From Desulfomicrobium sp. (GTDB lineage Bacteria > Desulfobacterota > Desulfovibrionia > Desulfovibrionales > Desulfomicrobiaceae), in assembly GCA_024709365.1 (NCBI GenBank), contig JANJWV010000116.1, positions 1 to 41,582 on the forward strand: DNA of 41,582 bases, in the 5' to 3' direction. How positions within the stretch are numbered: the stretch's first letter is position 1; every line of letters starts with the position of its first letter. Below the pieces are notes generated by a model that saw nothing but the letters and a program-made list of their open reading frames with translations, ran no database searches and had not been told where the DNA came from. This document shows, piece by piece, positions 7,763-16,311 of the stretch. Made by a program: the position numbers and the translations under genes.

Positions 7763-9070
7763 TCACTCCCCGCCAGGCGCCGGCGTGAAGCGGATGCGCA
7801 CGATGCGGCGGCGTTCCACCCTTTCCACTTTGAACACGCCTTCTTTGAGGGGCACTTCGTCGCCGGGTTCCAGGACGCGTCCGGTCTGGGCCAGGAGGAA
7901 GCCGGCCATGGTGGTGTAGGCTTCGTCCTCGGCCAGGCGGAGGTTCAGTTTGCGGTTGGCGTCGCGCACGGCGAGCATGCCGTCGAGGATGAAGGCCGCG
8001 CCGTCGCGCACGATCTGGGAGCGGACCTCCTCGTCGTATTCGTCGTTGATCTCGCCGACGATCTCCTCCAGCACGTCCTCCAGGGTGACGAGGCCTTCGA
8101 GCCCGCCGTATTCGTCCATGACGAAGACGAGGTGGGTGCGCGTGGCCTGCATCTGGCGCAGCAGGCTTCCCAGGCGTTTGCCCGAGGGCACGAAGGTGGG
8201 CGGGTGCAGCAGGGCGGTCATGGAGAAGACCAGACCGGGTTCGCGCGCCATGAATGGTTCCATGTCCTGGCGGTAGAGGACGCCGACCATGTCGTCGAGG
8301 TCCTGGCCGTAGACGGGCAGCCGGGAGTAGCCGTGGATGCGGAAGGCGGCCAGGGCTTCGTCCAGGGTGGAGTCCACGGGCAGGGCGGCGATCTCTGAGC
8401 GCGGTATCATGGCCTCGCAGGCCTCGGTGGTGTTGAAGTCGAAGGCGCGGCGGATGAGGCGGCGCTTCTCCTCCTCGACCTGGCCGTGGGAGTAGGTGGC
8501 GTCGATGAGCATGCGCAGTTCGTCCTCGGTGTAGACCGAGCCGTGTCCTGCGCTGGGCGTGAATCCGAGCATGCGCACGGTGCGGGTGCCGGACCAGTCC
8601 AGGAGTCGGATGGGCCAGCGGAAGGCGCGGTAGAAGATCTCCATGGGCAGGGCCACGGCCAGGGCCGTTTTTTCGGCCAGCTCCAGGGCGATGGTCTTGG
8701 GCGCCAGTTCGCCGAGGACGATGTGCATGAAGGTGATCAGGCTGAAGGCCACGGCGAAGGAGATGGAGTGCAGGACGGCCGACGGCACCCGCCCTTCGAG
8801 CAGGGGGTTGAGCAGGTCCGCCACGGCCGGCTCGCCGATCCAGCCCAGGCCCAGGGAGGCAAGGGTGATGCCGAGTTGCGTTGCCGAGATGTAGGCGTTC
8901 AGGTTGTCGATGAGGCGCAGGAGGCGGACGGCCTTTTTGTTGCCTTCGGCGGCCAGGGTGGCGACGCGGGAGCGCCGCACGCCCACCAGGGCGAACTCGG
9001 AGGCCACGAAGAAGCCGTTGGCCAGGACCAGGGCGAATACGAGAAGCAGGTAGAACAAAGAGCCGAGCAT
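7763..9070 (-). CDS. CNNM/CBS-domain transporter-like protein (hemolysin C/CorC family)
   Basis: A 435-residue inner-membrane protein. Residues 1-190 form a CNNM (DUF21) domain with several hydrophobic helices, including NGFFVASEFALVGVRRSR and GITLASLGLGWIGEPAVA. A CBS pair follows (about 205-330), with MIPRSEIAALP and VFVMDEYGGLEGLVTLEDVLEEIVGEI as its characteristic strands, and a CorC_HlyC domain closes the protein. Family members take part in Mg2+ or Co2+ efflux or homeostasis; the old hemolysin name is not evidence of haemolysis. AAGGAT precedes the ATG. It stands alone between the repeat region and the NarL-like gene. Confidence 0.93.
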   Translation of the reverse strand: MLGSLFYLLLVFALVLANGFFVASEFALVGVRRSRVATLAAEGNKKAVRLLRLIDNLNAYISATQLGITLASLGLGWIGEPAVADLLNPLLEGRVPSAVLHSISFAVAFSLITFMHIVLGELAPKTIALELAEKTALAVALPMEIFYRAFRWPIRLLDWSGTRTVRMLGFTPSAGHGSVYTEDELRMLIDATYSHGQVEEEKRRLIRRAFDFNTTEACEAMIPRSEIAALPVDSTLDEALAAFRIHGYSRLPVYGQDLDDMVGVLYRQDMEPFMAREPGLVFSMTALLHPPTFVPSGKRLGSLLRQMQATRTHLVFVMDEYGGLEGLVTLEDVLEEIVGEINDEYDEEVRSQIVRDGAAFILDGMLAVRDANRKLNLRLAEDEAYTTMAGFLLAQTGRVLEPGDEVPLKEGVFKVERVERRRIVRIRFTPAPGGE

Positions 9071-9180
9071 GTGAGATCCTTAACACTGGCGGTCTGCCGC
9101 GCGGGTGCGCGACGGTCCATTCCTAACAACGGTCCGCCGCCAGGGTAAAGAAGCAAATGGGCGTATCGCCGAAATATGCG

Positions 9181-9849
9181 CTATTCGTCGATGTCGATGA
9201 GGCCCAGGCGCGCGGCGTGGCGCACGAAGGCCATGGGGCTTTTGATGCCGAGCTTGGTCATGATGGAGTAGCGGTGGTTGAGGACGGTCTTGCGGGAGAC
9301 GAAGAGCTTGGCCGCGATTTCCTCGGGCGTGAGCCCCTCGGCCAGCAGGCGCATGACCTGCTGTTCGCGCAGGGACAGGGTGCCGTAGGATGCGTCGACG
9401 GTCTTGGCCTTGCGGCCCGAGATGTCGCTCAGGCGTCGCAGGACCGTGGGCGAGAGGGAGCCGTCGAGGTACTGGCCGCCGGCCAGGACGGTGTCGATGG
9501 CCTGCAGGATGCCCTCGCCCCCGGATTCCTTGGACATGTAGCCGCTGGCTCCGGCCTGGAAGGCGGCGGCGATGAAGTCGAGCTTGGCGTGCATGCTGAC
9601 GATGAGCACGGGCATGTCCGGGCGTACGGCGCGCATCTCGCGGGTCAGTTCGATGCCGCTGCCGTCGGGCAGGGAGATGTCGACGACGGCCAGGTCCGGG
9701 GCGAGCTCCTTGGCCATGCGCAGCCCTTCGGCGCTGGTCCCGGCCTCCCCGACGACGCTGAAGTCCGGCCTGGCGCTGAGGCGGGCCCGCAGGCCGTCGC
9801 GGTACAGGGGGTGGTCGTCGACGATGAGGATGCGTTTAAGGGTGCTCAC
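9181..9849 (-). CDS. NarL/FixJ-type response regulator
   Basis: A 222-residue regulator: an N-terminal receiver (ILIVDDHPLYRDGL, phosphorylation Asp in AVVDISLPDGSG, Lys in GYMSKES) and a C-terminal LuxR-type helix-turn-helix (LSLREQQVMRLLAEGLTPEEIAAKLFVSRKTVLNHRYSIMTKL). Once phosphorylated it should bind DNA as a dimer. Its start overlaps the end of the kinase gene by 14 bases, so the two form one operon and one pair. Targets are not shown by the window; the neighbouring flavoprotein operon is one possibility but is not supported by a visible operator. Confidence 0.93.
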   Translation of the reverse strand: MSTLKRILIVDDHPLYRDGLRARLSARPDFSVVGEAGTSAEGLRMAKELAPDLAVVDISLPDGSGIELTREMRAVRPDMPVLIVSMHAKLDFIAAAFQAGASGYMSKESGGEGILQAIDTVLAGGQYLDGSLSPTVLRRLSDISGRKAKTVDASYGTLSLREQQVMRLLAEGLTPEEIAAKLFVSRKTVLNHRYSIMTKLGIKSPMAFVRHAARLGLIDIDE

Positions 9850-10981
9850 GGGTGCTCCGGTTCAGCGGGGTTTCGATGCGGATCTGCAGGCCCTGGCCGG
9901 GCCTGGACTTGAAGCTGATGGTGCCGCCCAGGAGCCTGACCCGCTCGCGCATGCTCCACAGCCCCATGCGCCGGTTCCGGCCGGCCTGGGCCTGGCAGCT
10001 TTCCAGGTCCATGCCGCAGCCGTCGTCCTCGATGCGCACGATGAGGCTCGGGTAGGCGCCCAGCATGCGGATGGAGGCGCGGCTGGCCCGGGCGTGCTTG
10101 CGCACGTTGTTCAGGGCTTCCTGGATGAGGCGGTAGATGTTGATCTGGGTGTCGAAGTCGAAGTCCACGCCGGTCAGGCCGTCGGCGAAGACGTCGACGA
10201 CGATGCCGTGGCGCAGGGAAAAGTCCTCGCAGTGGGCCAGGACGGTTTCGACCAGGCCGAGCTCCGTCAGGCCGGGCGGCAGCAGGCCGTAGGCCAGGTC
10301 GCGGATGCCGCGGATGGCTGCGGCCAGCCTGTCGGCGATGGCCGCTGTCTGCGCCCGGCACGGGCCTTCGGCGGACAGGGAGCAGTGGATGCGCTCCAGG
10401 TCGGCCTTGGCCAGGGAGAGGTCCTGGGCCAGGTGGTCGTGGAGTTCGCGGGCGATGCGCTGGCGCTCGTTCTCCTGGGCCATGATGAGCTCCCGGGACA
10501 GGGCGCGCATGCGTTCCTCGGCCCGGCGCTGGGCCACGATGCGTCCGACCAGGTCGGACACGGCGTCGATGAGGTTGCGCTCCTCCCGCAGGAAGGGGCC
10601 TTCGTCGCTTTGGGGCCGCTCTTCGAGGTAGCAGACCTCGACCTCGCCGCAGTTCTCCCCGCCGATGACGACGGGGCTCGTCTGCCGCCACGGCGTGGGG
10701 CGGTAGTTGGCCGAGTTGTGCGTGTACTCGCCCAGGCGGATGGCGGCGCAGGCGATGTCGGGGTATTGCCAGGAGGCCGGGATGAGGCCGGCGATGCCCG
10801 TCAGCAGCTCGTCCAGGGGCTGGTCCGCGCGCTGGGCCATGCGGGTGATGCCGTAGAGGCAGTTGAGCTCCTTGATGCGCTCGAGCAATGCGCTCTCGGT
10901 TCTGCGGCGCTGGGCGACGAAGTCCTGCCAGGACTCGCGGGAGATGGGAAATTCTTCGGTGATGTCTGTCTGGAGGGTCAT
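9836..10981 (-). CDS. NarX-type sensor histidine kinase, cytoplasmic
   Basis: A 381-residue kinase without transmembrane segments. Residues 20-170 resemble a GAF/PAS-like sensory part (LNCLYGITRMAQR, then CAAIRLGEY and GEVEVCYLEERP), followed by a HisKA_3 helix with the phosphorylated His in RQRIARELHDHLAQDLSLA and a HATPase domain with IQEALNNVRKHARAS (N box) and RIEDDGCGMD, then MGLWSMRERVRLLGG. The phosphate passes to the overlapping NarL-like regulator. The signal is intracellular and unknown. AGGAG lies ten bases before the start. Confidence 0.92.
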   Translation of the reverse strand: MTLQTDITEEFPISRESWQDFVAQRRRTESALLERIKELNCLYGITRMAQRADQPLDELLTGIAGLIPASWQYPDIACAAIRLGEYTHNSANYRPTPWRQTSPVVIGGENCGEVEVCYLEERPQSDEGPFLREERNLIDAVSDLVGRIVAQRRAEERMRALSRELIMAQENERQRIARELHDHLAQDLSLAKADLERIHCSLSAEGPCRAQTAAIADRLAAAIRGIRDLAYGLLPPGLTELGLVETVLAHCEDFSLRHGIVVDVFADGLTGVDFDFDTQINIYRLIQEALNNVRKHARASRASIRMLGAYPSLIVRIEDDGCGMDLESCQAQAGRNRRMGLWSMRERVRLLGGTISFKSRPGQGLQIRIETPLNRSTREHP

Positions 10982-11044
10982 GCTTGGCTACTCCTGGCCG
11001 TCGGCCGCGTGTGGCCCTGTAGCACAGGATGGGGCGGCGGGCCA

Positions 11045-11076
11045 GGGGCGGGGCCGGCCCTCGGCCGGTCCGCCCC
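11045..11076 (-). terminator. GC-rich hairpin after the glutamate-synthase-like gene
   Basis: GGGGCGG (11045-11051) pairs with CCGCCCC (11070-11076) and CCGGCC with GGCCGG inside it, giving a nearly continuous stem of 13 bp, starting 12 bases after the minus-strand stop at 11089. No T tract follows, so termination strength is uncertain. Confidence 0.4.
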
Positions 11077-11088
11077 CGGGTGTCGTCA

Positions 11089-12726
11089 TCAGGACAGGAT
11101 CTTGCGGGCGATCTCGTCCTGGACGTCGGTGATGAAGCGGATGCCCGTCTCCTGGGCCGTTTCGCGGTTGCCGGAGACGATGTCGTCGCGGGAGATCTCC
11201 GTGACGGAGAACTTGCGCGCGCCGGCCAGGAGCTGCTGCAGGCCCGCGCCGAGCTTGTCGGCCAGGGTCCAGGCGGCGATGGCGCCGTAGGGTACGGTCT
11301 TCATCTCGTCGGCGCCGATCTTGGCCTTGAGGCTCTCGTAGCCGGCGAAGATCTGTTCGGGCGTTTCGCCGATGTCCTTGACGGTCTTGGGCAGGCTGTC
11401 CCAGTTGCCCGAGACTTTTTCCTTGCGCTCGGGGTTCAGGGCGCCCTCGATGTTGGAGCCCAGGAAGCCGGGGATCATGAGCGTGCGGCCCATGCAGATC
11501 AGTTTGACGAAGGGCGCGCCCAGGGCCAGGGCCTTGAAGATGTGGTCCTCGCGGGCCAGGCCGCCGGCGAAGGACATGTCCACGACCTTCTGCCCCTTGG
11601 CGGCCAGGATGTTGCCGTATTCGACGGCCTTGGAGTGCAGCAGGATGGACGGCACGCCCCAGGTCTCCATCATGTTCCAGGGGCTCATGCCTGTGCCGCC
11701 GCCGGAACCGTCGATGGTCAGCAGATCGAGGCCGGCCTCGGTGGCGTACTTGATGGCCATGGCCAGGGCTTCCATGCCGTAGGAGCCGGTCTTGAGCGAA
11801 ATCTTGGTGAAGCCGAGCTTACGCAGGTAGGCCACTGTCTCCATGAAGTTCTGGTGCACGGCGTCGGCGGAGGGCAGGTCGGTGTAGCCCAGGCGGCTGT
11901 GGCGGGCGAAGCCCTTGATGCCGCCGGCCTTGAAGGCTTCCTGCACTTCGGGCAGCTCCGGGTCCGGGTCCACGAGGTAGCCGCGCTTCTTCAGGAACAG
12001 GGCGTAGTCGAGGCTCTTGACTTCGATCTCGCCGCCGATGTTCTTGGCGCCCTGGCCCCACTTGAGTTCGATGCAGACCTTGCTGCCGTACTTGCCGATG
12101 ACGTACTCGGCCACGCCGTTGCGGGCGTCCTCGACGTTCAGCTGCACGATCATGGTGCCGTAGCCGTCGGAGTAGCGGTTGTAGATCTCGATGCGGCGGT
12201 CCAGTTCGGGGGACTTCTCGATGCGGCCGCCCGACATGCTCGATTCACGGTCGACGCCGACCACGTTCTCGCCGATGACGATGGGGATGCCGACCAGGGC
12301 GCAGCCCGCGGCGAAGGAGTCCCAGTACTTGGCGGCGATGAAGGTCGAGCCCAGGGCGCCGGTCATGAGCGGCATGCGGACCTTGGTCTTTTCCGCGGCG
12401 CCGAACGAGGTCTCCAGGGATACGTTGGTGAAGAGGCAGTCGTCGGGATTGGTGGTCCGGCCCGGTGCGACGCCGTTGGCGCCGTAGCTGTAGCCCTGGA
12501 TGCGCAGGGAGTTATAGCTCACACCGACGTGGCAGGTGTTGGCGCTGCCGGCGGTTACGGCACCGAAATCCCGGGGGTAGAGCATGTGCCGGCCTTTGAG
12601 GCAGGACATCCAGGTTTCGCACTTGCCGGCGCAGTCAGAGCGGCAGAGCGTGCAGAGGCCGGATTCGGCCGGGTTGCCGCGGTTGGTGGTGCCGAGAACG
12701 TCGTTGCTTTTGGGCCATTGAATCAT
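11089..12726 (-). CDS. FMN-binding glutamate-synthase-like protein (GltB domain 2, archaeal type)
   Basis: A 545-residue flavoprotein with the FMN and Fe-S synthase core of glutamate synthase but without the glutaminase domain. An N-terminal cysteine group at 25, 28, 32, 36 and 42 (GLCTLCRSDCAGKCETWMSC) is typical of the archaeal-type proteins. The TIM-barrel core is shown by KWGQGAKNIGGEI, LTIDGSGGGTGMSPW and FAGGLAREDHIFKALALGA. Stand-alone members may make glutamate from 2-oxoglutarate and ammonia with ferredoxin, or do other amidotransfer or flavin chemistry. ATG at 12726 is chosen because GGGAGA precedes it; upstream in-frame codons do not look conserved. No glutaminase or small-subunit gene lies nearby. 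Confidence 0.88.
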   Translation of the reverse strand: MIQWPKSNDVLGTTNRGNPAESGLCTLCRSDCAGKCETWMSCLKGRHMLYPRDFGAVTAGSANTCHVGVSYNSLRIQGYSYGANGVAPGRTTNPDDCLFTNVSLETSFGAAEKTKVRMPLMTGALGSTFIAAKYWDSFAAGCALVGIPIVIGENVVGVDRESSMSGGRIEKSPELDRRIEIYNRYSDGYGTMIVQLNVEDARNGVAEYVIGKYGSKVCIELKWGQGAKNIGGEIEVKSLDYALFLKKRGYLVDPDPELPEVQEAFKAGGIKGFARHSRLGYTDLPSADAVHQNFMETVAYLRKLGFTKISLKTGSYGMEALAMAIKYATEAGLDLLTIDGSGGGTGMSPWNMMETWGVPSILLHSKAVEYGNILAAKGQKVVDMSFAGGLAREDHIFKALALGAPFVKLICMGRTLMIPGFLGSNIEGALNPERKEKVSGNWDSLPKTVKDIGETPEQIFAGYESLKAKIGADEMKTVPYGAIAAWTLADKLGAGLQQLLAGARKFSVTEISRDDIVSGNRETAQETGIRFITDVQDEIARKILS

Positions 12727-13107
12727 TTTTTTCGTCTCCCGTGTGCAGATGTGGATAATGTTTCTTCGACCCAAAAATATGGACGTCACCACGAAGACCG
12801 TTTGGGCCTGCATAGTGACGCTGCGCAGCGGCGCGTCCGGCAGGACGCGCGGCGGTAGGGTCAGGAGAAATTCAATAGATTATCTATGGTTGGAGCTGGT
12901 TTGTGTCGATAGGAACAACCCCTTTTTCTTTGGGTTGTTTGACGATGAGTGTTGGGAACTTTTCCCTGAATTTGGGAATTTTTCCCAAATTCAGGGGCTT
13001 GAAGTGGCGATTTGACGCCTGACGCATCTGCCGACGCGTGTCCGAGAGCATGTTGTGTCGGATTGGCGGGAGGGAGGCTGGGAAGGGCGGGCCGGCTTTC
13101 ACCGGAC
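12727..13107. other. Intergenic region with several palindromes
   Basis: This 380-base stretch between the flavoprotein start and the MucR terminator has no convincing gene. Its central part, about 12860-13000, is more AT-rich than its surroundings. ATAGAT-T-ATCTAT at 12875-12887 is a 13-bp palindrome, AACAACCC and GGGTTGTT form a second inverted pair near 12913-12938, and a strong 33-bp palindrome lies at 12964-12996. It presumably holds the promoter and control sites of the flavoprotein, but I cannot place a good -35/-10 pair. Confidence 0.5.
12964..12996. promoter_or_regulatory. Perfect 15-bp inverted repeat with 3-base centre
   Basis: CCCTGAATTTGGGAA (12964-12978) and its exact complement TTCCCAAATTCAGGG (12982-12996) surround TTT. 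No T tract follows, so it is not a usual terminator on either strand. It lies about 240 bp upstream of the flavoprotein start and could be an operator for a dimeric regulator. Confidence 0.55.
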
Positions 13108-13135
13108 AAAAAAAAACCCTCTCGGGAGAGGGTTT
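13108..13135 (-). terminator. Rho-independent terminator after mucR
   Basis: On the minus strand AAACCCTCT and AGAGGGTTT form a 9-bp stem with a four-base loop followed by a run of nine T residues (A run 13108-13116 on the plus strand). It begins ten bases beyond the mucR stop. Confidence 0.92.
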
Positions 13136-13144
13136 CGGGTGGAA

Positions 13145-13549
13145 CTATTCCTGGCTCTTGGGCGCCTTCTTGCGCTTTTCCCAGAGCTTCATGCCCTGCA
13201 TGGTCTTGCGGCGGTCGCGGGCCAGGGACTTGGCGACCAGTGAGGTGCCCTTCTTGTAGCCGTACTTTTCCCTGTACTCTTCAGGGGTCAGGCCGTGGGT
13301 CGCCAAGTGGCGCTTGGTCAGGACCTTGAAGGACTTGCCGCACTCGCAGCAGATGACGCTCTTTTCGCGGATGGCGTTCTTGGGGTCGACGGCGGGTTCG
13401 CCTTCAACCACGGGAGCAACGCCTTCGGCCACGCCGCGGATGTTCTGCGCCAGCGAGCGGATCATGGAGGTGATTTCGTCCTCGTTCATGTTGCGGACGG
13501 AAGCCTGGGCCTTTACGATTTCTATTGCCTGCTTGAGATAGTCTTCCAT
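13145..13549 (-). CDS. mucR: MucR/Ros-family zinc-finger transcriptional regulator
   Basis: A 134-residue DNA-binding protein. The C-terminal half holds the Ros/MucR zinc finger: CCECGKSFKVLTKRHLATHG with two Cys and two His, followed by LTPEEYREKYGYKKG and basic residues. The N-terminal helix (MEDYLKQAIEIVKAQ) probably mediates oligomerisation. In alphaproteobacteria such proteins act as H-NS-like silencers that bind AT-rich DNA with TpA steps; members are numerous in Desulfovibrio-type genomes. ATG at 13549 is chosen since GGAG lies seven bases upstream, and the longer frame to 13594 has no ribosome-binding site. The AT-rich DNA on both sides of the gene may be its own target. Confidence 0.9.
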   Translation of the reverse strand: MEDYLKQAIEIVKAQASVRNMNEDEITSMIRSLAQNIRGVAEGVAPVVEGEPAVDPKNAIREKSVICCECGKSFKVLTKRHLATHGLTPEEYREKYGYKKGTSLVAKSLARDRRKTMQGMKLWEKRKKAPKSQE

Positions 13550-13612
13550 TTTTACTCCATACGTATATAGGGTCGTTATCGATGATGTAGCCAATCGATC
13601 AAAGTACCTTCA

Positions 13613-13640
13613 TACATAGTAGGGATTCTGCGAAAGTCAA
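13613..13640 (-). promoter_or_regulatory. Possible mucR promoter
   Basis: TTGACT (13640-13635) and TATGTA (13618-13613) are 16 bases apart on the minus strand in AT-rich DNA; the -10 match is poor. Two ATCGAT sites lie in the leader downstream. The remainder of 13641-13848 contains GC palindromes (CCCGGG twice) and no gene. Confidence 0.35.
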
Positions 13641-13848
13641 ATGCTTTCTTTGCAATCTATTGAGTCTCTTTTTGCGGTCTTCCCGGCGGCCCCGGGACGC
13701 CCCGGGATGCGCGGGAGCTGGGCAGGTGTTTTCCTGAAATTGCAAGTGCATTCCGGTGAATACAGGGGCGGGGAGAACTTGACGGATCTGTTTTTTTTGG
13801 TTCAGCTGAAGGTAGGAAAAATGAACATCTTGACGAAGGGAGGGTGTA

Positions 13849-14340
13849 ATGCCGTCGTTTGATATTGTGAGCGAACTCGATCTGCAGGAAGTGGACAATG
13901 CGGTGAACAACGTGCGCAAGGAGGTGGAAACCCGGTACGACTTCCGCGGCGTGATCACGGAAATGGAGTTCAACCGGAAGACCAAGGTCATCTCCCTGGT
14001 CACTGGCGACGACATGAAGATCCGGGCCATCCGGGACATGCTCATCTCCCATTTCGTGCGGCGCAAGGTGGACCCCAAGTCCATGGAGTTCGGCGAGCCC
14101 GAGAAGACCTCGCGGGGCCAGCTCAAGCAGGAGATCAAGCTGCACGACGGCATCGACAAGGACAACGCGCGCAAGCTCGTGAAGCTCATCAAGGACAGCA
14201 AGCTGAAGGTCCAGGCCGCCATCCAGGACGAGCAGGTGCGGATCACGGGCAAGCAGATCGACGACCTGCAGGCCGTCATCGCCCTGCTCAAGAACGCCAG
14301 TTTCGAACTGCCCCTGCAGTACGTGAACATGAAGAAGTAG
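13849..14340 (+). CDS. yajQ: YajQ-family nucleotide/cyclic-di-GMP-binding protein
   Basis: A 163-residue protein of normal family length. It starts [11 protein letters not shown] and continues with the characteristic [20 protein letters not shown], then [43 protein letters not shown] and ends with [10 protein letters not shown]. YajQ proteins have two ferredoxin-like domains; some bind cyclic di-GMP and act with transcription factors, others bind RNA or nucleotides. GGGAGG stands six bases before the ATG. A small membrane protein gene follows 11 bases later and is probably cotranscribed. Confidence 0.95.
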   Translation: MPSFDIVSELDLQEVDNAVNNVRKEVETRYDFRGVITEMEFNRKTKVISLVTGDDMKIRAIRDMLISHFVRRKVDPKSMEFGEPEKTSRGQLKQEIKLHDGIDKDNARKLVKLIKDSKLKVQAAIQDEQVRITGKQIDDLQAVIALLKNASFELPLQYVNMKK

Positions 14341-14351
14341 CGGAGTCACGC

Positions 14352-14582
14352 ATGCACGGTTTTCTGATGGGCATCTGGGGATGGCTCACGGCCAACCCGT
14401 TAGTCGGACTCGTCGTCGCCGCCGTGGTCGCGCTCATGCTCTGGAAGCAGCCGAAGCAGACCATGAAGCTCGCCCTGGCCCTGCTGGTCCTCGTGGCCCT
14501 GGGCTATCTCGTCTCGGGCATCATCGACTTCACCATGCACAGCGCCGTGGTGAAGGGGAGCGGGATCGAGAAGAGCCAGTAG
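14352..14582 (+). CDS. Small membrane protein
   Basis: A 76-residue protein with two hydrophobic helices (about 15-31 and 38-58) separated by a short basic loop, WKQPKQTMK. No enzyme motif or named family is recognised. It begins 11 bases after yajQ with a GGAG ribosome-binding site and is probably its operon partner. Confidence 0.75.
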   Translation: MHGFLMGIWGWLTANPLVGLVVAAVVALMLWKQPKQTMKLALALLVLVALGYLVSGIIDFTMHSAVVKGSGIEKSQ

Positions 14583-14630
14583 GTTTCGCTTCCGAAGGCG
14601 TTCGGGAAGAGGCATGGCCTCCTGATTTCG

Positions 14631-14661
14631 CGTCATCGCCGCGAAGGCGGGGATTCATGCC
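14631..14661. repeat. REP-like palindrome, second copy
   Basis: CGTCATCGCCGCGAAGGCGGGGATTCATGCC resembles the copy at 7325-7355 in its CGTCAT start and TCATGCC end, with CGCC and GGCG as short arms. Six T residues follow, so it could also help end the plus-strand yajQ transcript, which converges here with the minus-strand kinase gene. Confidence 0.55.
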
Positions 14662-14706
14662 TTTTTTCTCTTTCGGCCCATGACTGAGAAAGGGGGGATG
14701 GGCTCC

Positions 14707-16311
14707 CTACCGCGTCATCGGCAGGAGCAGGCGCACGGTCGTGCCTGAGCCGGGCTCCGACGAGAACTCCAGCCGTCCGCCGTGCTCGTGCATGATGGCC
14801 GAGGAGATGGACAGGCCCAGGCCCGTGCCGCCCTGCTCGCGCTTGGTGGTGAAGAAGGGGTCCTGGATGTACTTGAGGTCCAGGGGGGCGATGCCGCAGC
14901 CGTTGTCGCGCACCTCCACCCCGGCCCAGGCCCGGTCCTCGCCGGCGTTCGACAGGACCTGCACCGTGATCTCGCCGCCCGCGGCGGGCACGGCCTCGCA
15001 GGCGTTGACCAGGAGGTTGATGAGGACCTGGATCAGGCGCTGGGGGTCGGCCTCCACCAGGGCCGGTTCCGGCGCCAGCCGCACCACGTAGCCCGGGGCC
15101 GCGCTCTTGAGCTTGTGGCGGACGAAGGCCAGGGCCCCGGCCACCACGTTGTTGAGGTCCGTGGATTCCCGCTCGCCCTCGGGACGCTGGCGCGAGTAGT
15201 CCTTCAGGCGCGAGACGATGTCCTTGATGCGCACGGACCCGTCGACCATGCCCTGCAGCAGGAGCGGCATCTGCTGCCTGAGTTCCGAGTATTCGAGCCC
15301 GCCGAGCACGAAGTCCCCGTGTTCCTCCTGATATTCGTCCAGGACGTGCAGCGCGTCGGACCACACGTCGCGCAGGAGCGGCAGATTGAGGGTCAGGAAG
15401 CTGTTGGGGTTGTTGATCTCGTGGGCCACGCCCGCCACCAGCACGCCGAGCGACGCCATCTTGTCGGCCTGGATCATCTTCTGGCTCCGGAGCTCCGCCT
15501 TGCGCTCGGCGTCCTTGCGGGCCGTGATGTCCGTGAGCTTGCCCTCGATGAAAGCCGTGCGTCCCTGGTCGTCCTTCTCGCTTCTGGCGTTGAATTCCAC
15601 CCAGATCTCGCTGCCGTCCTTGCGGCGCATGCGCGTCTCGAAATCCTTGATGACACCGTCGCTGCGGATGACCGAGAAGACCCGCTCCCGGTCGTCGGGG
15701 TCGCAGTAGAGCTGGCGCCCGATGTTGGTGACCGAGGCCATGAGGTCTTCGGGCGAGTCGTAGCCAAGGATGCGCGCCATCTCGCGGTTGGCCTCCAGGA
15801 AGCGTCCCTGGGCCGTGGAGCGGTAGATGCCCTCCAGGGCCTTCTCGAAGATGGCCCGGTATTTCCTGCCTTCCTCCTCCCGTTCGCTCCATTCCGTGAT
15901 GTCGTGGGCGAAGACCACGGCCCCCAGGATCTCCCCGCCGCGCACCAGGGGCACGTAGGTGTTCTGGTAGAAGCCGATCTCGCCCTTGGGCCGGCGGTAC
16001 CTGCGGCGCAGGATGTAGGACTCGCCCTTCAGCACGCGGTCGAAGTTGCGCCGCGACGCGGTGCGCTCCTCGGGGTCGAGGATGTCGAAGACGTGCATGC
16101 CCGGGTGGATGTCCAGGTTCCAGTTGTGTTTGACGAATTCGCGGTGGGCCTGGTTGAAGGCGATGTAGTTGTAGTTCAGGTCCAGGGAGAAGAGCATGAC
16201 GTTCAGGGGCGTGTCGATGAGGGCGCGCAGGTCGTGCAGTTCCCGGGTCAGGGCCCGGTTGGCCCGCTCCAGTTCGCGCAGCCTGGCCAGGAGGTCCTCG
16301 CGTCCGTTCAC
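14707..16311 (-). CDS. PAS-domain sensor histidine kinase (NtrB-like)
   Basis: A 534-residue cytoplasmic kinase with a short N-terminal coiled coil, two PAS domains (about 28-150 and 158-280, the second with DGVIKDFETRMRRKDGSEIWVEFNA), a HisKA domain with phosphorylated His in GVAHEINNPNSFLTLN, and a HATPase domain with N box LINLLVNACEAV, DNGCGI and GGTGLGLSIS. No membrane helix, so it senses something inside the cell. Its start overlaps the regulator stop by four bases (ATGA), making the pair certain. It is the last gene of the long transporter/ligase unit, whose activity it most likely controls. Confidence 0.93.
   Translation of the reverse strand: MNGREDLLARLRELERANRALTRELHDLRALIDTPLNVMLFSLDLNYNYIAFNQAHREFVKHNWNLDIHPGMHVFDILDPEERTASRRNFDRVLKGESYILRRRYRRPKGEIGFYQNTYVPLVRGGEILGAVVFAHDITEWSEREEEGRKYRAIFEKALEGIYRSTAQGRFLEANREMARILGYDSPEDLMASVTNIGRQLYCDPDDRERVFSVIRSDGVIKDFETRMRRKDGSEIWVEFNARSEKDDQGRTAFIEGKLTDITARKDAERKAELRSQKMIQADKMASLGVLVAGVAHEINNPNSFLTLNLPLLRDVWSDALHVLDEYQEEHGDFVLGGLEYSELRQQMPLLLQGMVDGSVRIKDIVSRLKDYSRQRPEGERESTDLNNVVAGALAFVRHKLKSAAPGYVVRLAPEPALVEADPQRLIQVLINLLVNACEAVPAAGGEITVQVLSNAGEDRAWAGVEVRDNGCGIAPLDLKYIQDPFFTTKREQGGTGLGLSISSAIMHEHGGRLEFSSEPGSGTTVRLLLPMTR

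Noticed and set aside
12743-13015. A 90-residue plus-strand frame in the intergenic region
   Set aside because: No ribosome-binding site, low-quality sequence, and it runs over palindromic control DNA.
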